DNA from: CAYRUP01 sp964578975
Lineage (GTDB): Bacteria; Pseudomonadota; Gammaproteobacteria; DSM-16500
Reading direction: 5' to 3'
NCBI GenBank assembly: GCA_964578975.1
Contig: CAZOFA010000022.1
Span: forward strand, 1 to 27,210
DNA length: 27,210 nucleotides
Part shown: positions 7,540-16,427 of the stretch, piece by piece
Layout: the number at the start of each line of letters is the position of its first letter
Numbering within the stretch: position 1 is the stretch's first letter
Made by a program: the position numbers and the translations under genes
The notes under the pieces: model-generated
Database searches by the model: none
Told to the model about the DNA's origin: nothing
What the model saw: only the letters and a program-made list of their open reading frames with translations

Positions 7540-9123
7540 TTAAGTAGATATCACTTTTTTTCGGAATCGTAATAAATAGGCTACATCTAAAACCAACACC
7601 ATTTTTCCAGTGCCAATTAATGCCGCGCCTAAAAAATAACGGCTTTCTCGAACGGCGCGACTCAACGGTTTGATCACAACTTCTTGTGTTGAAAGTAAAT
7701 AATCAACAATAATGCCTAAACGTTCATTGCCTTTTCTGATAATCACCACAGCTTGTTTCGCGAGCGTCGAAGGGCTATCAGAAAAAAGGTCGGTCAAACG
7801 AACCAAAGGAATATTTTTATTTTCAAAAATAATGGCTTCATCATTCATTAATTGTTTTACTTCATGAGAATAAACAATCAATAAACGTTCGACTGCATCC
7901 ACTGGAATCGCATAAATGTCTTTATTTACTTTCACAAACAGCGTTTTAATAATGGCTAAGGTTAATGGAATTTCCATCGTAAACGTCGTGCCTTGATCAG
8001 GTATTGAATTAACCCGAATGGCACCACCAATCAACTCGATATTGTGCTTCACAACGGAAAGCCCAACGCCTCTCCCTGACACTTCTGTCACAACTTTTTT
8101 GGTCGAAATTTCAGAAAAAATAAGTTCTTTAACTTCATCATCCAAAGCATTCTCATCAATCAGATGACGTTGTAACGCTGCATGTTTGATGGCTTTTAAA
8201 TCTAAACCACGACCATCATCACTGACTTCAATGATGGCTGCTTCTTTTGTTTGTCGTGCAGTCAACTTTAATGTGCCCTGTGCAGGTTTATTCAGTGATT
8301 TGCGTTCTGCAGGCGTTTCCAGTCCATGATCGATTGCGTTTCTAATTAAATGCGCGATCGATTCACTAATTTGATCGAGTATCATTCGATCTAATTCAAT
8401 GTCACCGCCCGCAATTTGTAATTGAATCTCTTTTTTTTGTTGTTTCGCTAAATCGCGCGCCATGCGTAAAAAGCGCGTAAAAATAAAGTCAACAGGGACG
8501 AGTCGAAGTTGCATCACGTGATATTGCAATTCAGCGACACAACGATCTAATGATTCAATGGCAGGTAACAGTTCTGGATAAGAGTTTTCTTCGCGAATGA
8601 CATCAAATTGCATTTTATTCATTAATAATTCTTCAGTTAAGTTCATTAACATATCCAATCGTTCTACTTTCACGTCAATTGACTGGATTTTTTCTAAAGT
8701 ATCCGCGATCACAGGAATATTGTTCACAGGTTCAGATGGGTCGATTGGTTTATTTGATAATAATTGTTTGCATTGCTGAATCAATTGATCCGAATCTAAT
8801 TCCGGTTGATCACCACTGATTGCCTTGATCGTTGCGCTCAAGTGATCGAAGCACTTAAATAAGAAATCACTATTTTCTTTAATTGAAATATGTTTTTCAC
8901 GCATGGCTTCCAATATATCTTCAACACAATGACAGAGATTGGAAGTGTGTTGATAATTCATCGTTGCAGAGAGTGATTTTAAAGTATGCGCAGCACGAAA
9001 TATTTTATGGAAAATAGCTTTATCCTCAGGAGACTTTTCAAGCTCGACCAAGGCTCGATTCATATTTTTAATATTGGTTTTAGCTTCCGCTAAAAACGCT
9101 TCTTTATGTTTACTAAGATCCAT
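7540..9123 (-). CDS. cheA: Chemotaxis histidine kinase CheA lacking P2
   Basis: The 527-residue kinase has P1/Hpt (about 1-115) with phospho-acceptor His46 in RAAHTLKS. The P3 dimerisation helices follow (about 150-215). The P4 ATPase (about 216-390) has an N box (HLIRNAIDHG, 258-267), G1 (DDGRG, 302-306) and G2 (GRGVGL, 350-355). A CheW-like P5 domain (about 393-520) closes the protein. Only about 30 residues join P1 to P3, so the CheY-docking P2 domain is absent. That makes the protein more than 100 residues shorter than E. coli CheA. All catalytic elements look intact. Together with CheW and the receptor it should form a signalling core unit. Its partner regulator is encoded 14 bp upstream. 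Confidence 0.95.
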   Translation of the reverse strand: MDLSKHKEAFLAEAKTNIKNMNRALVELEKSPEDKAIFHKIFRAAHTLKSLSATMNYQHTSNLCHCVEDILEAMREKHISIKENSDFLFKCFDHLSATIKAISGDQPELDSDQLIQQCKQLLSNKPIDPSEPVNNIPVIADTLEKIQSIDVKVERLDMLMNLTEELLMNKMQFDVIREENSYPELLPAIESLDRCVAELQYHVMQLRLVPVDFIFTRFLRMARDLAKQQKKEIQLQIAGGDIELDRMILDQISESIAHLIRNAIDHGLETPAERKSLNKPAQGTLKLTARQTKEAAIIEVSDDGRGLDLKAIKHAALQRHLIDENALDDEVKELIFSEISTKKVVTEVSGRGVGLSVVKHNIELIGGAIRVNSIPDQGTTFTMEIPLTLAIIKTLFVKVNKDIYAIPVDAVERLLIVYSHEVKQLMNDEAIIFENKNIPLVRLTDLFSDSPSTLAKQAVVIIRKGNERLGIIVDYLLSTQEVVIKPLSRAVRESRYFLGAALIGTGKMVLVLDVAYLLRFRKKVIST

Positions 9124-9137
9124 TTGTTTATTCTCAC

Positions 9138-9524
9138 TTAAGTTAAGATCGAATTAACAGCTTCGAGCACTTGTTCTTGCTCAAATGGTTTATGCAAATA
9201 CATCAACACACCTCGCTCTTTACATGCCTTGATTAAATCAGGTTGTCCCACGGATGAAATCATAATAATTTTTTTGGGATCAATGATATGTTTAATGTCA
9301 TCGATCAGCTCTAAACCTTCTTTTTCGCTTTCTTTCATCACGACATCGAGCAGAATCACATCCGGTTTATTCGATTTAATTAGTTTTAAGGCATTGGCTT
9401 TACCTTCCGCCTCATAAAGCTCAACAGGCTCAACCAACGCATGTCCATTAGGCAATTTGGTTAACAAATCGATTAGCACTGTCCGCATAAACGCTGAGTC
9501 ATCGACTATTAATATTTTCTTCAT
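9138..9524 (-). CDS. cheY: CheY-like single-domain response regulator
   Basis: The product is 128 residues and consists only of a receiver domain. The acidic pair Asp8/Asp9 (IVDDS), phospho-acceptor Asp60 (VILLDVVM), Ser91 in the MISS segment and Lys112 (HKPF) are all present. I place the start at the ATG of MKKILIVDD because AGGA lies 8 bp before it and that leaves a 10-bp gap after CheW. A start 21 bp upstream would overlap the CheW stop. No output domain is attached, so it should act by binding a partner, as CheY does, or as a phosphate sink for CheA. The partner is not evident, since no flagellar or pilus gene lies in the window. Confidence 0.92.
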   Translation of the reverse strand: MKKILIVDDSAFMRTVLIDLLTKLPNGHALVEPVELYEAEGKANALKLIKSNKPDVILLDVVMKESEKEGLELIDDIKHIIDPKKIIMISSVGQPDLIKACKERGVLMYLHKPFEQEQVLEAVNSILT

Positions 9525-9534
9525 GATCGTTATC

Positions 9535-10080
9535 CTATTGGTCATGTGTTGATTTATTTAATTTCTTACTTTTCAATAATTCTCTATGTGTTTGCTTATA
9601 TATTTGCGTAAATTCTTTTAGCGATAAAATTTTAGAAATATCTAATATCACAATTAATCGATCATTCAGTGCCACGACGCTATCGATATATTTTTCATAC
9701 ATTTTGGTGATTAAAGAAGGTGGCGGTTGGATATCTTCGGGTCGAATTCTTAAGACTTCCACGACTTCGTCAACCAACAAACCAAATAACGTGTCTTCTT
9801 GTTTAGTCACCACAATATGTTTTGGTTGTACATTTTCTTTTTTGGGTAATGAAAAACGTGTGCCAATATCGATGATCGTCACAATCTCACTTCTTACATT
9901 GATAATGCCTTTGATAAAATCAAATACGTTTGGTATCGGTGTGATCGTGCCATTTTTTATGATTTCTCTCACCGCTGAAATGGGCACTGCAAATTCTTCA
10001 TCACCCGCATGAAATACGATAAGCTGGATGAGCGGCACGGCGTCGGTATTTTCACTCAAGGTTTGATTTTCGTCTTGCAT
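9535..10080 (-). CDS. cheW: CheW coupling protein
   Basis: The 181-residue protein is a single CheW/SH3-like domain (about 16-160) with the typical GDEEFAVPISAVREII opening, the PIPNVFDFIKGIINVR segment and a VDEVVEVLRI strand. A polar N-terminal extension of 15 residues and a basic tail of about 25 residues (Lys-rich) are longer than in E. coli CheW (about 167 residues). A strong AAGGGGA ribosome binding site lies 5 bp before the ATG. The gene follows the receptor by 14 bp. CheW links receptor tips to CheA P5, and its position between them fits that role. Confidence 0.95.
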   Translation of the reverse strand: MQDENQTLSENTDAVPLIQLIVFHAGDEEFAVPISAVREIIKNGTITPIPNVFDFIKGIINVRSEIVTIIDIGTRFSLPKKENVQPKHIVVTKQEDTLFGLLVDEVVEVLRIRPEDIQPPPSLITKMYEKYIDSVVALNDRLIVILDISKILSLKEFTQIYKQTHRELLKSKKLNKSTHDQ

Positions 10081-10094
10081 GAAAAGTCCCCTTT

Positions 10095-13000
10095 TTATGA
10101 TTCCTCAGCGCTTGCTACTTTAAATCGTTTGAGTGCAGTTCTTAATTCTTCCGCAAGAGATGATAAGTTTTGTGCGGATGAAGTCATTTGTTGCATCGAT
10201 ATGGTTTGTTGTTGAATGGTTGATGACATCTGATCAGCACCCACCGCTGCTTGTTCAGACGTCGTAGCAATTTCTTCGGTGGTTTTTGCAACTGTTTGAG
10301 CGCCCGCGGCTTGTTCTGATGTGGCAGATGAAATTTCTTGTGCTTTAATCGTAATTTCTTCTGCACCCGATCCAATTTGATCGATAATACCAAGTGCTTG
10401 GTTAACGATATCAATGGATTCTGTCACTTGTTGGGTACCGGTCGTCATACCTCCCACCACTTGCGCGGTTGATTCGACGATGGTATTCACCATTCCTTCA
10501 ATTTGCACGGCCGCTTTTTTAGTGCCTTCGGCTAATTTTCTAATTTCATCCGCAACGACCGCGAAACCACGACCCGCTTCTCCCGCTCTTGCCGCTTCGA
10601 TAGCGGCATTCAGTGCAAGCAAGTTAGTTTGATCGGCAATATCTTTTGTTGTACCGACGATGACACCAATTTCTTTTGCGCGTTTATCTAAATCTTTTAC
10701 GGTGCCGGTATTTGCTTTCACAATATCGTCAATGGATTGCAAACGCGTTGCAGCTTGTTTACCAGCTTCAGTACCGCGTTTTGATAATTTTGCAGCTTCT
10801 TGTGTCACTTCTGCTGCAGATCGCGCTTTTGCAGCACCTTGTTGAATCGATCGTGATAAGTCGGTCACGATGCGTGTGCTGGATTCGAGTTTGGTGGCTT
10901 GATCTTTTGCGCCAACCGCAATTTGCTGCGTGGTTTTTGCAGCCTGAGATAATGTTTCGTTGACTTGTTGCGATGAACTGGCTAATTGACTCGATGCGTT
11001 TGCCACTTTCATGGAACTGTCTGTGGCTAATCGGATTAACGCACCCAAATCATCAAAAGATTTATTTAATGCGTCTGATAAAGTTTTAATGTCACCCTGT
11101 GTTTCAATGGCGACACGTTGTGAAATATCACCTTGTGAAAGTGCAACGGCTAAACGTATGACTTCTTGCACGGGTGTTGCGATCGAGTTAATTAAATTAT
11201 TTAGTGTATCGACAATATCTTTCCAACTACCGCCCACCCCTTCTACTTTCGCGCGTTCGGCTAATTTTCCTTCTTTACCTGCCACTTGTGCAACACGAGA
11301 CACTTCACTGGCTAATCGATTGAGGTCGTCCACCATCTTATTAATCGTTTCTTTTAATTGCAGCACTTCACCTTGTGCTTCGACCGTAATTTTTTGCGTT
11401 AAGTCACCCGCGCTAATTGCAGTGGCCACTTTTGCAATGTTGCGCACTTGGCTGGTTAAGTTGGTTGCCATTGCATTCACACGACCGGTTAATTCTTTCC
11501 ACGTCCCTGCAACACCTGGCACTTCTGCTTGACCACCTAATTTTCCTTCGGTACCGACTTCTTTTGCCACACGAGTCACTTCAGAGGCAAATATATTTAA
11601 ATTATCCACCATCTTATTAATCGTTTCTTTCAATTGTAAAATTTCACCTCTTACTTCTACCGTAATTTTTTGCGCGAGATCACCATTCGCAACTGCTGTT
11701 GTCACTTGCGCAATGTTACGCACTTGTGAAGTGAGGTTGGCTGCCATCGCGTTTACATTGTCCGTTAATTCTTTCCATGTTCCGGTGACACTTGGCACGG
11801 CTGCTTGACCGCCAAGTTTTCCTTCTGAACCGACTTCTTTTGCCACACGAGTTACTTCCGCTGCGAACACGTTTAAGCTATCCACCATGCGGTTAATGGT
11901 TTCTTTTAATTGTTGTACTTCACCTTGCGCCTCGACCGTAATTTTTTGCGAGAGATCGCCTTTTGCAACACCGGTTGCCACTTGAGAAATATTACGCACT
12001 TGCGAGGTTAAATTCGCGGCCATTGCATTCACACGCGCGGTTAATTCTTTCCATGTGCCTGCCACACCTGGCACTTCGGCTTGACCACCTAATTTTCCTT
12101 CGGTACCGACTTCTTTTGCGACGCGTGTTACTTCTGATGCGAAAATATTTAAGTTATCCACCATTTTATTAATGGTTTCTTTTAATTGTAAAATTTCACC
12201 TTTCACTTCGACTGTAATTTTTTGCGCGAGATCACCGTTTGCAATGGCCGTTGTCACTTGCGCAATGTTACGCACTTGTGAAGTGAGGTTGGCTGCCATT
12301 GCATTCACATTATCGGATAATTCTTTCCATGTTCCAGTCACACCCGGCACAACTGCTTGCCCGCCTAATTTTCCTTCGGTACCGACTTCTTTTGCGACAC
12401 GAGTCACTTCACCTGAGAATGATCGAAGATTATCGACCATCTTATTAATCGTATCTTTCAACGCGAGCACCTCACCTTTTACTTCGACAGTAATCTTCTG
12501 TGCAAGATCACCATTTGCAATTGCTGTTGTGACTTGTGCAATGTTACGCACTTGTGACGTGAGGTTTGCTGCCATTGCATTGACATTATCGGATAATTCT
12601 TTCCAGGTTCCAGTTACACCCGGAACAACTGCTTGTCCGCCTAATTTTCCTTCGGTTCCTACTTCTTTTGCGACACGGGTCACTTCACCTGAGAATGATC
12701 GAAGATTATCGACCATTTGATTAATCGTATCTTTCAATGCGAGCACTTCGCCTTTGACATCGACCGTGATTTTTTGTGTTAAGTCACCATTTGCAACCGC
12801 TGTGGTCACTTGTGCAATGTTACGCACTTGGCCGGTTAAGTTAGCTGCCATTGCATTCACATTATCAGTTAATTCTTTCCACGTTCCTGTAACACCTGGC
12901 ACAATTGCTTGACCACCTAATTTTCCTTCCGTTCCTACTTCTTTTGCGACACGCGTCACTTCGCCAGAGAATGATCGAAGATTGTCGACCATTTTATTAA

Positions 13001-13790
13001 TCGTATCTTTGAGTGCTAACACTTCGCCTTGCACATCGACAGTAATTTTTTGTGCGAGATCACCATTGGCAACCGCTGTGGTCACTTGTGCAATGTTACG
13101 CACTTGTCCCGTTAAATTGGCAGCCATTGCATTCACATTATCGGTTAATTCTTTCCACGTTCCTGTGACACTGGGCACCACAGCTTGACCGCCCAGTTTT
13201 CCTTCTGTTCCTACTTCTTTTGCCACACGGGTTACTTCACCGGAGAATGATCGAAGATTGTCGACCATTTTATTGATCGTTTCTTTTAGCAGTAAAATTT
13301 CACCGCGCACTTCAACCGTAATTTTTTGGGTTAAGTCACCATTCGCAACCGCCGTTGCAACTTGAGAAATGTTACGCACTTGTCCCGTTAAATTAGCTGC
13401 CATTGCGTTGACATTATCAGTCAATTCTTTCCAACTACCACCGATGCCGGTAACAGTTGCTTGACCACCCAGTTTTCCTTCGGTACCGACTTCACGTGCG
13501 ACACGAGAAACTTCTGAGGTGAAGGTAGTGAGATTTTCCATCATGTCATTATAGGAATCTGCAATTTCGCCGAAAATATCATAATGTTCTCGTCTCAACC
13601 GTTTTGAAAGATCACCACGTCGAACCGCTTCGATGGCTTGCAATAAATCTCTGAGTTGACGTTCGGTATCAAATGAAAGTTCGGAATAAGGTCCATCTGG
13701 ACTATGATGAATTTGGCTTCCAGCGATTTGATCATCACCATTTCCTTTGGAATGCGATTTTCTTGCTGAATGTCTGGCGAGTTTACCCAT
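10095..13790 (-). CDS. Soluble poly-HAMP methyl-accepting chemoreceptor
   Basis: The 1231-residue receptor has a short basic, polar N-terminus (about 1-35). HAMP signatures (GDL/GDI followed by QKI or similar) sit at residues 59, 151, 243, 335, 427, 519, 611, 703, 795 and 887, an exact 92-residue spacing. Between them lie nine divergent HAMP-like units, eight with EGKLGGQA and one with EGKLAERA. The MCP signalling hairpin follows, with the conserved tip (EAARAGEAGRGFAVVADE) around residues 1063-1080. No transmembrane segment or ligand-binding domain is evident, so it is probably cytosolic. The repeat resembles the HAMP array of fungal Nik1/Os-1 osmosensor kinases. I chose the ATG at 13790, which has GGGGGA 4-5 bp upstream. 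A TTG at 13856 has its only AGGA directly adjacent. The receptor heads the operon with CheW, CheY, CheA, a CheC-like protein and a hybrid kinase. Confidence 0.92.
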   Translation of the reverse strand: MGKLARHSARKSHSKGNGDDQIAGSQIHHSPDGPYSELSFDTERQLRDLLQAIEAVRRGDLSKRLRREHYDIFGEIADSYNDMMENLTTFTSEVSRVAREVGTEGKLGGQATVTGIGGSWKELTDNVNAMAANLTGQVRNISQVATAVANGDLTQKITVEVRGEILLLKETINKMVDNLRSFSGEVTRVAKEVGTEGKLGGQAVVPSVTGTWKELTDNVNAMAANLTGQVRNIAQVTTAVANGDLAQKITVDVQGEVLALKDTINKMVDNLRSFSGEVTRVAKEVGTEGKLGGQAIVPGVTGTWKELTDNVNAMAANLTGQVRNIAQVTTAVANGDLTQKITVDVKGEVLALKDTINQMVDNLRSFSGEVTRVAKEVGTEGKLGGQAVVPGVTGTWKELSDNVNAMAANLTSQVRNIAQVTTAIANGDLAQKITVEVKGEVLALKDTINKMVDNLRSFSGEVTRVAKEVGTEGKLGGQAVVPGVTGTWKELSDNVNAMAANLTSQVRNIAQVTTAIANGDLAQKITVEVKGEILQLKETINKMVDNLNIFASEVTRVAKEVGTEGKLGGQAEVPGVAGTWKELTARVNAMAANLTSQVRNISQVATGVAKGDLSQKITVEAQGEVQQLKETINRMVDSLNVFAAEVTRVAKEVGSEGKLGGQAAVPSVTGTWKELTDNVNAMAANLTSQVRNIAQVTTAVANGDLAQKITVEVRGEILQLKETINKMVDNLNIFASEVTRVAKEVGTEGKLGGQAEVPGVAGTWKELTGRVNAMATNLTSQVRNIAKVATAISAGDLTQKITVEAQGEVLQLKETINKMVDDLNRLASEVSRVAQVAGKEGKLAERAKVEGVGGSWKDIVDTLNNLINSIATPVQEVIRLAVALSQGDISQRVAIETQGDIKTLSDALNKSFDDLGALIRLATDSSMKVANASSQLASSSQQVNETLSQAAKTTQQIAVGAKDQATKLESSTRIVTDLSRSIQQGAAKARSAAEVTQEAAKLSKRGTEAGKQAATRLQSIDDIVKANTGTVKDLDKRAKEIGVIVGTTKDIADQTNLLALNAAIEAARAGEAGRGFAVVADEIRKLAEGTKKAAVQIEGMVNTIVESTAQVVGGMTTGTQQVTESIDIVNQALGIIDQIGSGAEEITIKAQEISSATSEQAAGAQTVAKTTEEIATTSEQAAVGADQMSSTIQQQTISMQQMTSSAQNLSSLAEELRTALKRFKVASAEES
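11132..13616 (-). repeat. 276-bp coding tandem repeat (HAMP array)
   Basis: Nine full periods of 276 bp (92 codons) separate the first and last GD signatures. The amino-acid repeats are nearly identical in the middle of the array, while the DNA copies differ at many synonymous positions. For instance I count about 14 silent differences over roughly 168 bp between the copies near 12246 and 12522. The array is therefore an older duplication held under protein-level selection. Confidence 0.9.
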
Positions 13791-14041
13791 GGGTTCCCCC
13801 ATCATCAGCAATAAAACAGTTGAAAAATTCTTTGGGAATTTGATGTACGAATGCAATCCTTTCTGCGAGGGAAGATTTTGTAGTGAGACTTTCTGTGAAC
13901 TGATTTCCTATCATCACAATTCACCTTAAAGTGCTTACTTCTTATCTATCTATGATCGTATTCTATCATAACGGCGATTTGAATTTTTTGGATAAAAAAC
14001 AAACACAATTGTAAACTAATTGCACGACACGACCTCAAACC

Positions 14042-14077
14042 ACGTCGTCCCGCGACGCTTTTCAAGCGGGACGACGT
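14042..14077. repeat. 12-bp inverted repeat ACGTCGTCCCGC
   Basis: ACGTCGTCCCGC (14042-14053) and GCGGGACGACGT (14066-14077) are perfect inverted repeats with a 12-nt loop. GGGACGACGT also occurs at 112-121, so this is a second copy of the same GC-rich dispersed element. Confidence 0.65.
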
Positions 14078-14116
14078 AGAACGAAGATGAGTGAAATGGT
14101 TAAAAATGCAAGTACC

Positions 14117-14136
14117 TAGTTTATACTTGACCCCTT
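14117..14136. repeat. Half element of the GTATAAAC palindrome family
   Basis: TAGTTTATACTTGACCCCTT is the right arm of the palindrome that is complete at 24990-25138. The left arm is missing or reduced to the preceding AAGTAC. It lies 30 bp before the ATG at 14166, and translating through it gives a false N-terminal extension (SLYLTP). Confidence 0.65.
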
Positions 14137-14165
14137 TATCTATATTTAATAAAAAAAGGAATATT

Positions 14166-15623
14166 ATGCTTTCGCCATCTGAACAAAAAGCTCCGGCTTC
14201 TAACCCATCAGCGTTTTTTGCAAAGGGACAAATTCCAACACTTGAAGAAATTGCATCACTTGCCTACCTCGAGCAACTGATTAGTCCTGAACAACTAGGT
14301 AGTATTGAAAGAGTAGAAGATCATTTAACAAACCAAGTTGTTGGACCCTATAAATGCGCGTTAAGCATAATATCAAAACTTAAAAAGTTACATCGATACG
14401 TCACTGAAAATAATCTCGAAAAAGTTGATCAGTTACTCAATGACGCTCCCCCATATTTATTACCTTTTTTACTAAAAACACCATGCGTCAGTCAAACGTC
14501 TGCAAAAGGAATGAAAAATTATGTGGTTGTTGAGGGGTCAGCGTTAAGAAAAGCGTTGGGAGCACAAGCTTTCGGTAGAAACGGTTGTGATCTTTGTTTA
14601 TTTCCATCTGATTCTAAATTTGAAAATACAACACCTAAAAAATTAGTATTATTTTGTGATGACGAGGCTGATTCCCCATTTCAATACATGGTCGATGACA
14701 CGGTAATTCGAATTGATCCCGCCGACTTCGAGTTAGAGAATTATTTTGACGAACTAAAAGAGATGTTTAAAAATTTTAGTAAACAAATTTTAAACTTTGA
14801 TCACCCCGCATTGACAGAAACACAACAAGATGCCTACGCCGCTCTTTTAAAAATTACCAAAACAAGAAAACATACTTTGTCTGTCAACCAAGAAGGGATG
14901 GTGGAATTATTAAAACGTCATATTCGAAGAGCATTTCCCACAGATGGGGAAAGTATTATTGCAACTCAAACACTGGAACAATTTACAGAAGAAAGCGAAC
15001 AGAGAGAAGAGAAAGAATATATTTCCGACAGCAAAATGCTTCAACAAATTAAAAGAGCAATCAAGAATGCATCTTCTCCACAAGATGAGAAGTTAATAAC
15101 TGCCTTTGATGAATTTATAAAACACTTTGAGCCGAAAGCTGGAGAAATTTTAAAAGTAGGCCGATACGGGAAAAACTGGATATTGTTTGACGCGCTTCAA
15201 ATAGGTTACAACAGTTATAGAGAGTTCTCGCCAAACAACAATAATAATTTTGACAAAACTAGTTTATGGTTCATTAATGTAATTGGCTGGTTACAACGTC
15301 TCGTACAAGATCATATTAAACAAATTATGGCTCAGGGCTTTCTTAGTATTTCAATGCGAAATAAAAAAGCCATTCATAGTTTGATATTCCAAAAGGGCGC
15401 GGGTAGTTTTCTTCTTCCTGATATGCCTGGCACTGGAGTGGGCTTCGATTCTTGGATTAATTTACATATTGGTAGATCCGATAAAAAAATCGAAAGTGTG
15501 AGTAATCAAGAACATTACTATTTCGGTTCCCTATGTAAATATCTAAATGAAGAAGTTAAAAAAAGCTGTGACGAGGCAAAACTTAAGCTGACCCCGACCC
15601 CAGCGATGTCATCGTCTCCTTGA
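14166..15623 (+). CDS. Unknown protein with ankyrin-like helices, effector candidate
   Basis: The product is 485 residues. I start it at the ATG with AAAAGGA 6 bp upstream. The open frame continues 75 bp further upstream but through a palindromic repeat. The N-terminal 20 residues are polar and Pro/Ser-rich. A helix pair at about 73-105 (KLHRYVTENNLEKVDQLLND) and the later EGSALRKALGA segment look ankyrin-like. Residues about 190-330 are acidic and helical. A run of five Asn sits near 378-383, and the tail after about residue 465 is Thr/Pro/Ser-rich. There is no signal peptide, membrane segment or known catalytic motif. The build resembles Legionellales type IV effectors, by analogy only. It is possibly followed in an operon by the membrane protein at 15696. 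Confidence 0.65.
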   Translation: MLSPSEQKAPASNPSAFFAKGQIPTLEEIASLAYLEQLISPEQLGSIERVEDHLTNQVVGPYKCALSIISKLKKLHRYVTENNLEKVDQLLNDAPPYLLPFLLKTPCVSQTSAKGMKNYVVVEGSALRKALGAQAFGRNGCDLCLFPSDSKFENTTPKKLVLFCDDEADSPFQYMVDDTVIRIDPADFELENYFDELKEMFKNFSKQILNFDHPALTETQQDAYAALLKITKTRKHTLSVNQEGMVELLKRHIRRAFPTDGESIIATQTLEQFTEESEQREEKEYISDSKMLQQIKRAIKNASSPQDEKLITAFDEFIKHFEPKAGEILKVGRYGKNWILFDALQIGYNSYREFSPNNNNNFDKTSLWFINVIGWLQRLVQDHIKQIMAQGFLSISMRNKKAIHSLIFQKGAGSFLLPDMPGTGVGFDSWINLHIGRSDKKIESVSNQEHYYFGSLCKYLNEEVKKSCDEAKLKLTPTPAMSSSP

Positions 15624-15695
15624 TCCTCTTTTGACTATTGAACTTACCCTGCTGGAACATTAGAATGCGGCTTCAAAAATTAATAGGAGATTGAC

Positions 15696-16406
15696 ATGGT
15701 ATATCGACGACTAGCAGAAGAAAAAAAACTCGCCGATAATCAAAAAAAACGAAATACTCCTATCTGTGGAAAAGTGGCGTTACGTGCATTTATCCCAGGC
15801 GCGTATTCCTCCATCATTGCTACTTTAGCGCACGGCCTGGCTCCTACAGGTTTAAAGCAAGCGTGTCTAGATGGTGTGGCAGATGCTAAAAATAATAGAC
15901 CGGAGCGAGTCGGTGCTCTGTTCTCCGATACAGCGCTGCTCGGATGTTACTCGACATTTGTGTTTGCGAATACTGCCGTCATTTGCGGCAATGTTTTAAC
16001 TTTTCATGGTGGAAATATCATTGGTCGGTCACAAAATTATTGGGAAACTTTCCAAGGAATTGGATATGTTTTAGCAGGAACTTGCTTGGCTTTGGTTACA
16101 GTCGGTTCTAACATTTTTGTAGCGCAACCATTAATTCACGACAGTGTTCTACAAGAAAGCTATCATACTGGCTATACCTCGGTGAATTCTACTTTCAATG
16201 CTACAGAAGTGCCTTGCGTGAATGATGGACTTCCCGAATCCTATTTTACAAGTATGAATGTTATTTCAGAGATACTGGTCCCAGTCAGTGTTGCAGCTAC
16301 AACTATTTTTGGGTTGTTTAAAGGTCTAATGCAACGAAACCAACCGCAGCCAGTGGAAGAAAAGAACCACACTCGCTCATCCATCAGAATCACAATAGCG
16401 GATTGA
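15696..16406 (+). CDS. Multi-span membrane protein, unknown function
   Basis: The 236-residue protein has a good ribosome binding site (AGGAGATTGAC before the ATG). The N-terminus is strongly basic (about 1-30). Hydrophobic segments lie at about 80-102, 121-146 and 187-209, with a weaker one at 32-48. Between the second and third strong segments is a polar loop (147-186) with two N-x-T sequons (NST, NAT) and a Cys. The cytosolic tail contains VEEKN about 16 residues from the end, a weak E-block-like feature. I do not recognise the family. It lies 72 bp downstream of the 485-residue effector-like gene on the same strand. Confidence 0.6.
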   Translation: MVYRRLAEEKKLADNQKKRNTPICGKVALRAFIPGAYSSIIATLAHGLAPTGLKQACLDGVADAKNNRPERVGALFSDTALLGCYSTFVFANTAVICGNVLTFHGGNIIGRSQNYWETFQGIGYVLAGTCLALVTVGSNIFVAQPLIHDSVLQESYHTGYTSVNSTFNATEVPCVNDGLPESYFTSMNVISEILVPVSVAATTIFGLFKGLMQRNQPQPVEEKNHTRSSIRITIAD

Positions 16407-16427
16407 GTTAGCCTGCCAAAATGGAAA

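Larger units (their letters stand above)
13791..14165. other. 375-bp divergent intergenic region with palindromes
   Basis: This gap separates the chemosensory operon from the plus-strand gene at 14166 and must hold both promoters. I could not place a convincing -35/-10 pair for either. On the minus strand TATGAT and TAGAAT boxes occur around 13960-13972 without a good -35. It also holds the palindrome at 14042-14077 and the half element at 14117-14136. Confidence 0.4.

Noticed and set aside
11132..13616. Regular repeats read as a CRISPR-like or satellite array, and long open frames on the plus strand across it.
   Set aside because: The 276-bp period equals 92 codons of a receptor with clear HAMP units. 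The opposite-strand frames follow from its codon bias.
13940..14010. FliA-type flagellar promoter (GCCGTTAT on the minus strand) upstream of the receptor.
   Set aside because: GCCGTTAT resembles the GCCGATAA box, but no TAAA box lies at the required spacing.
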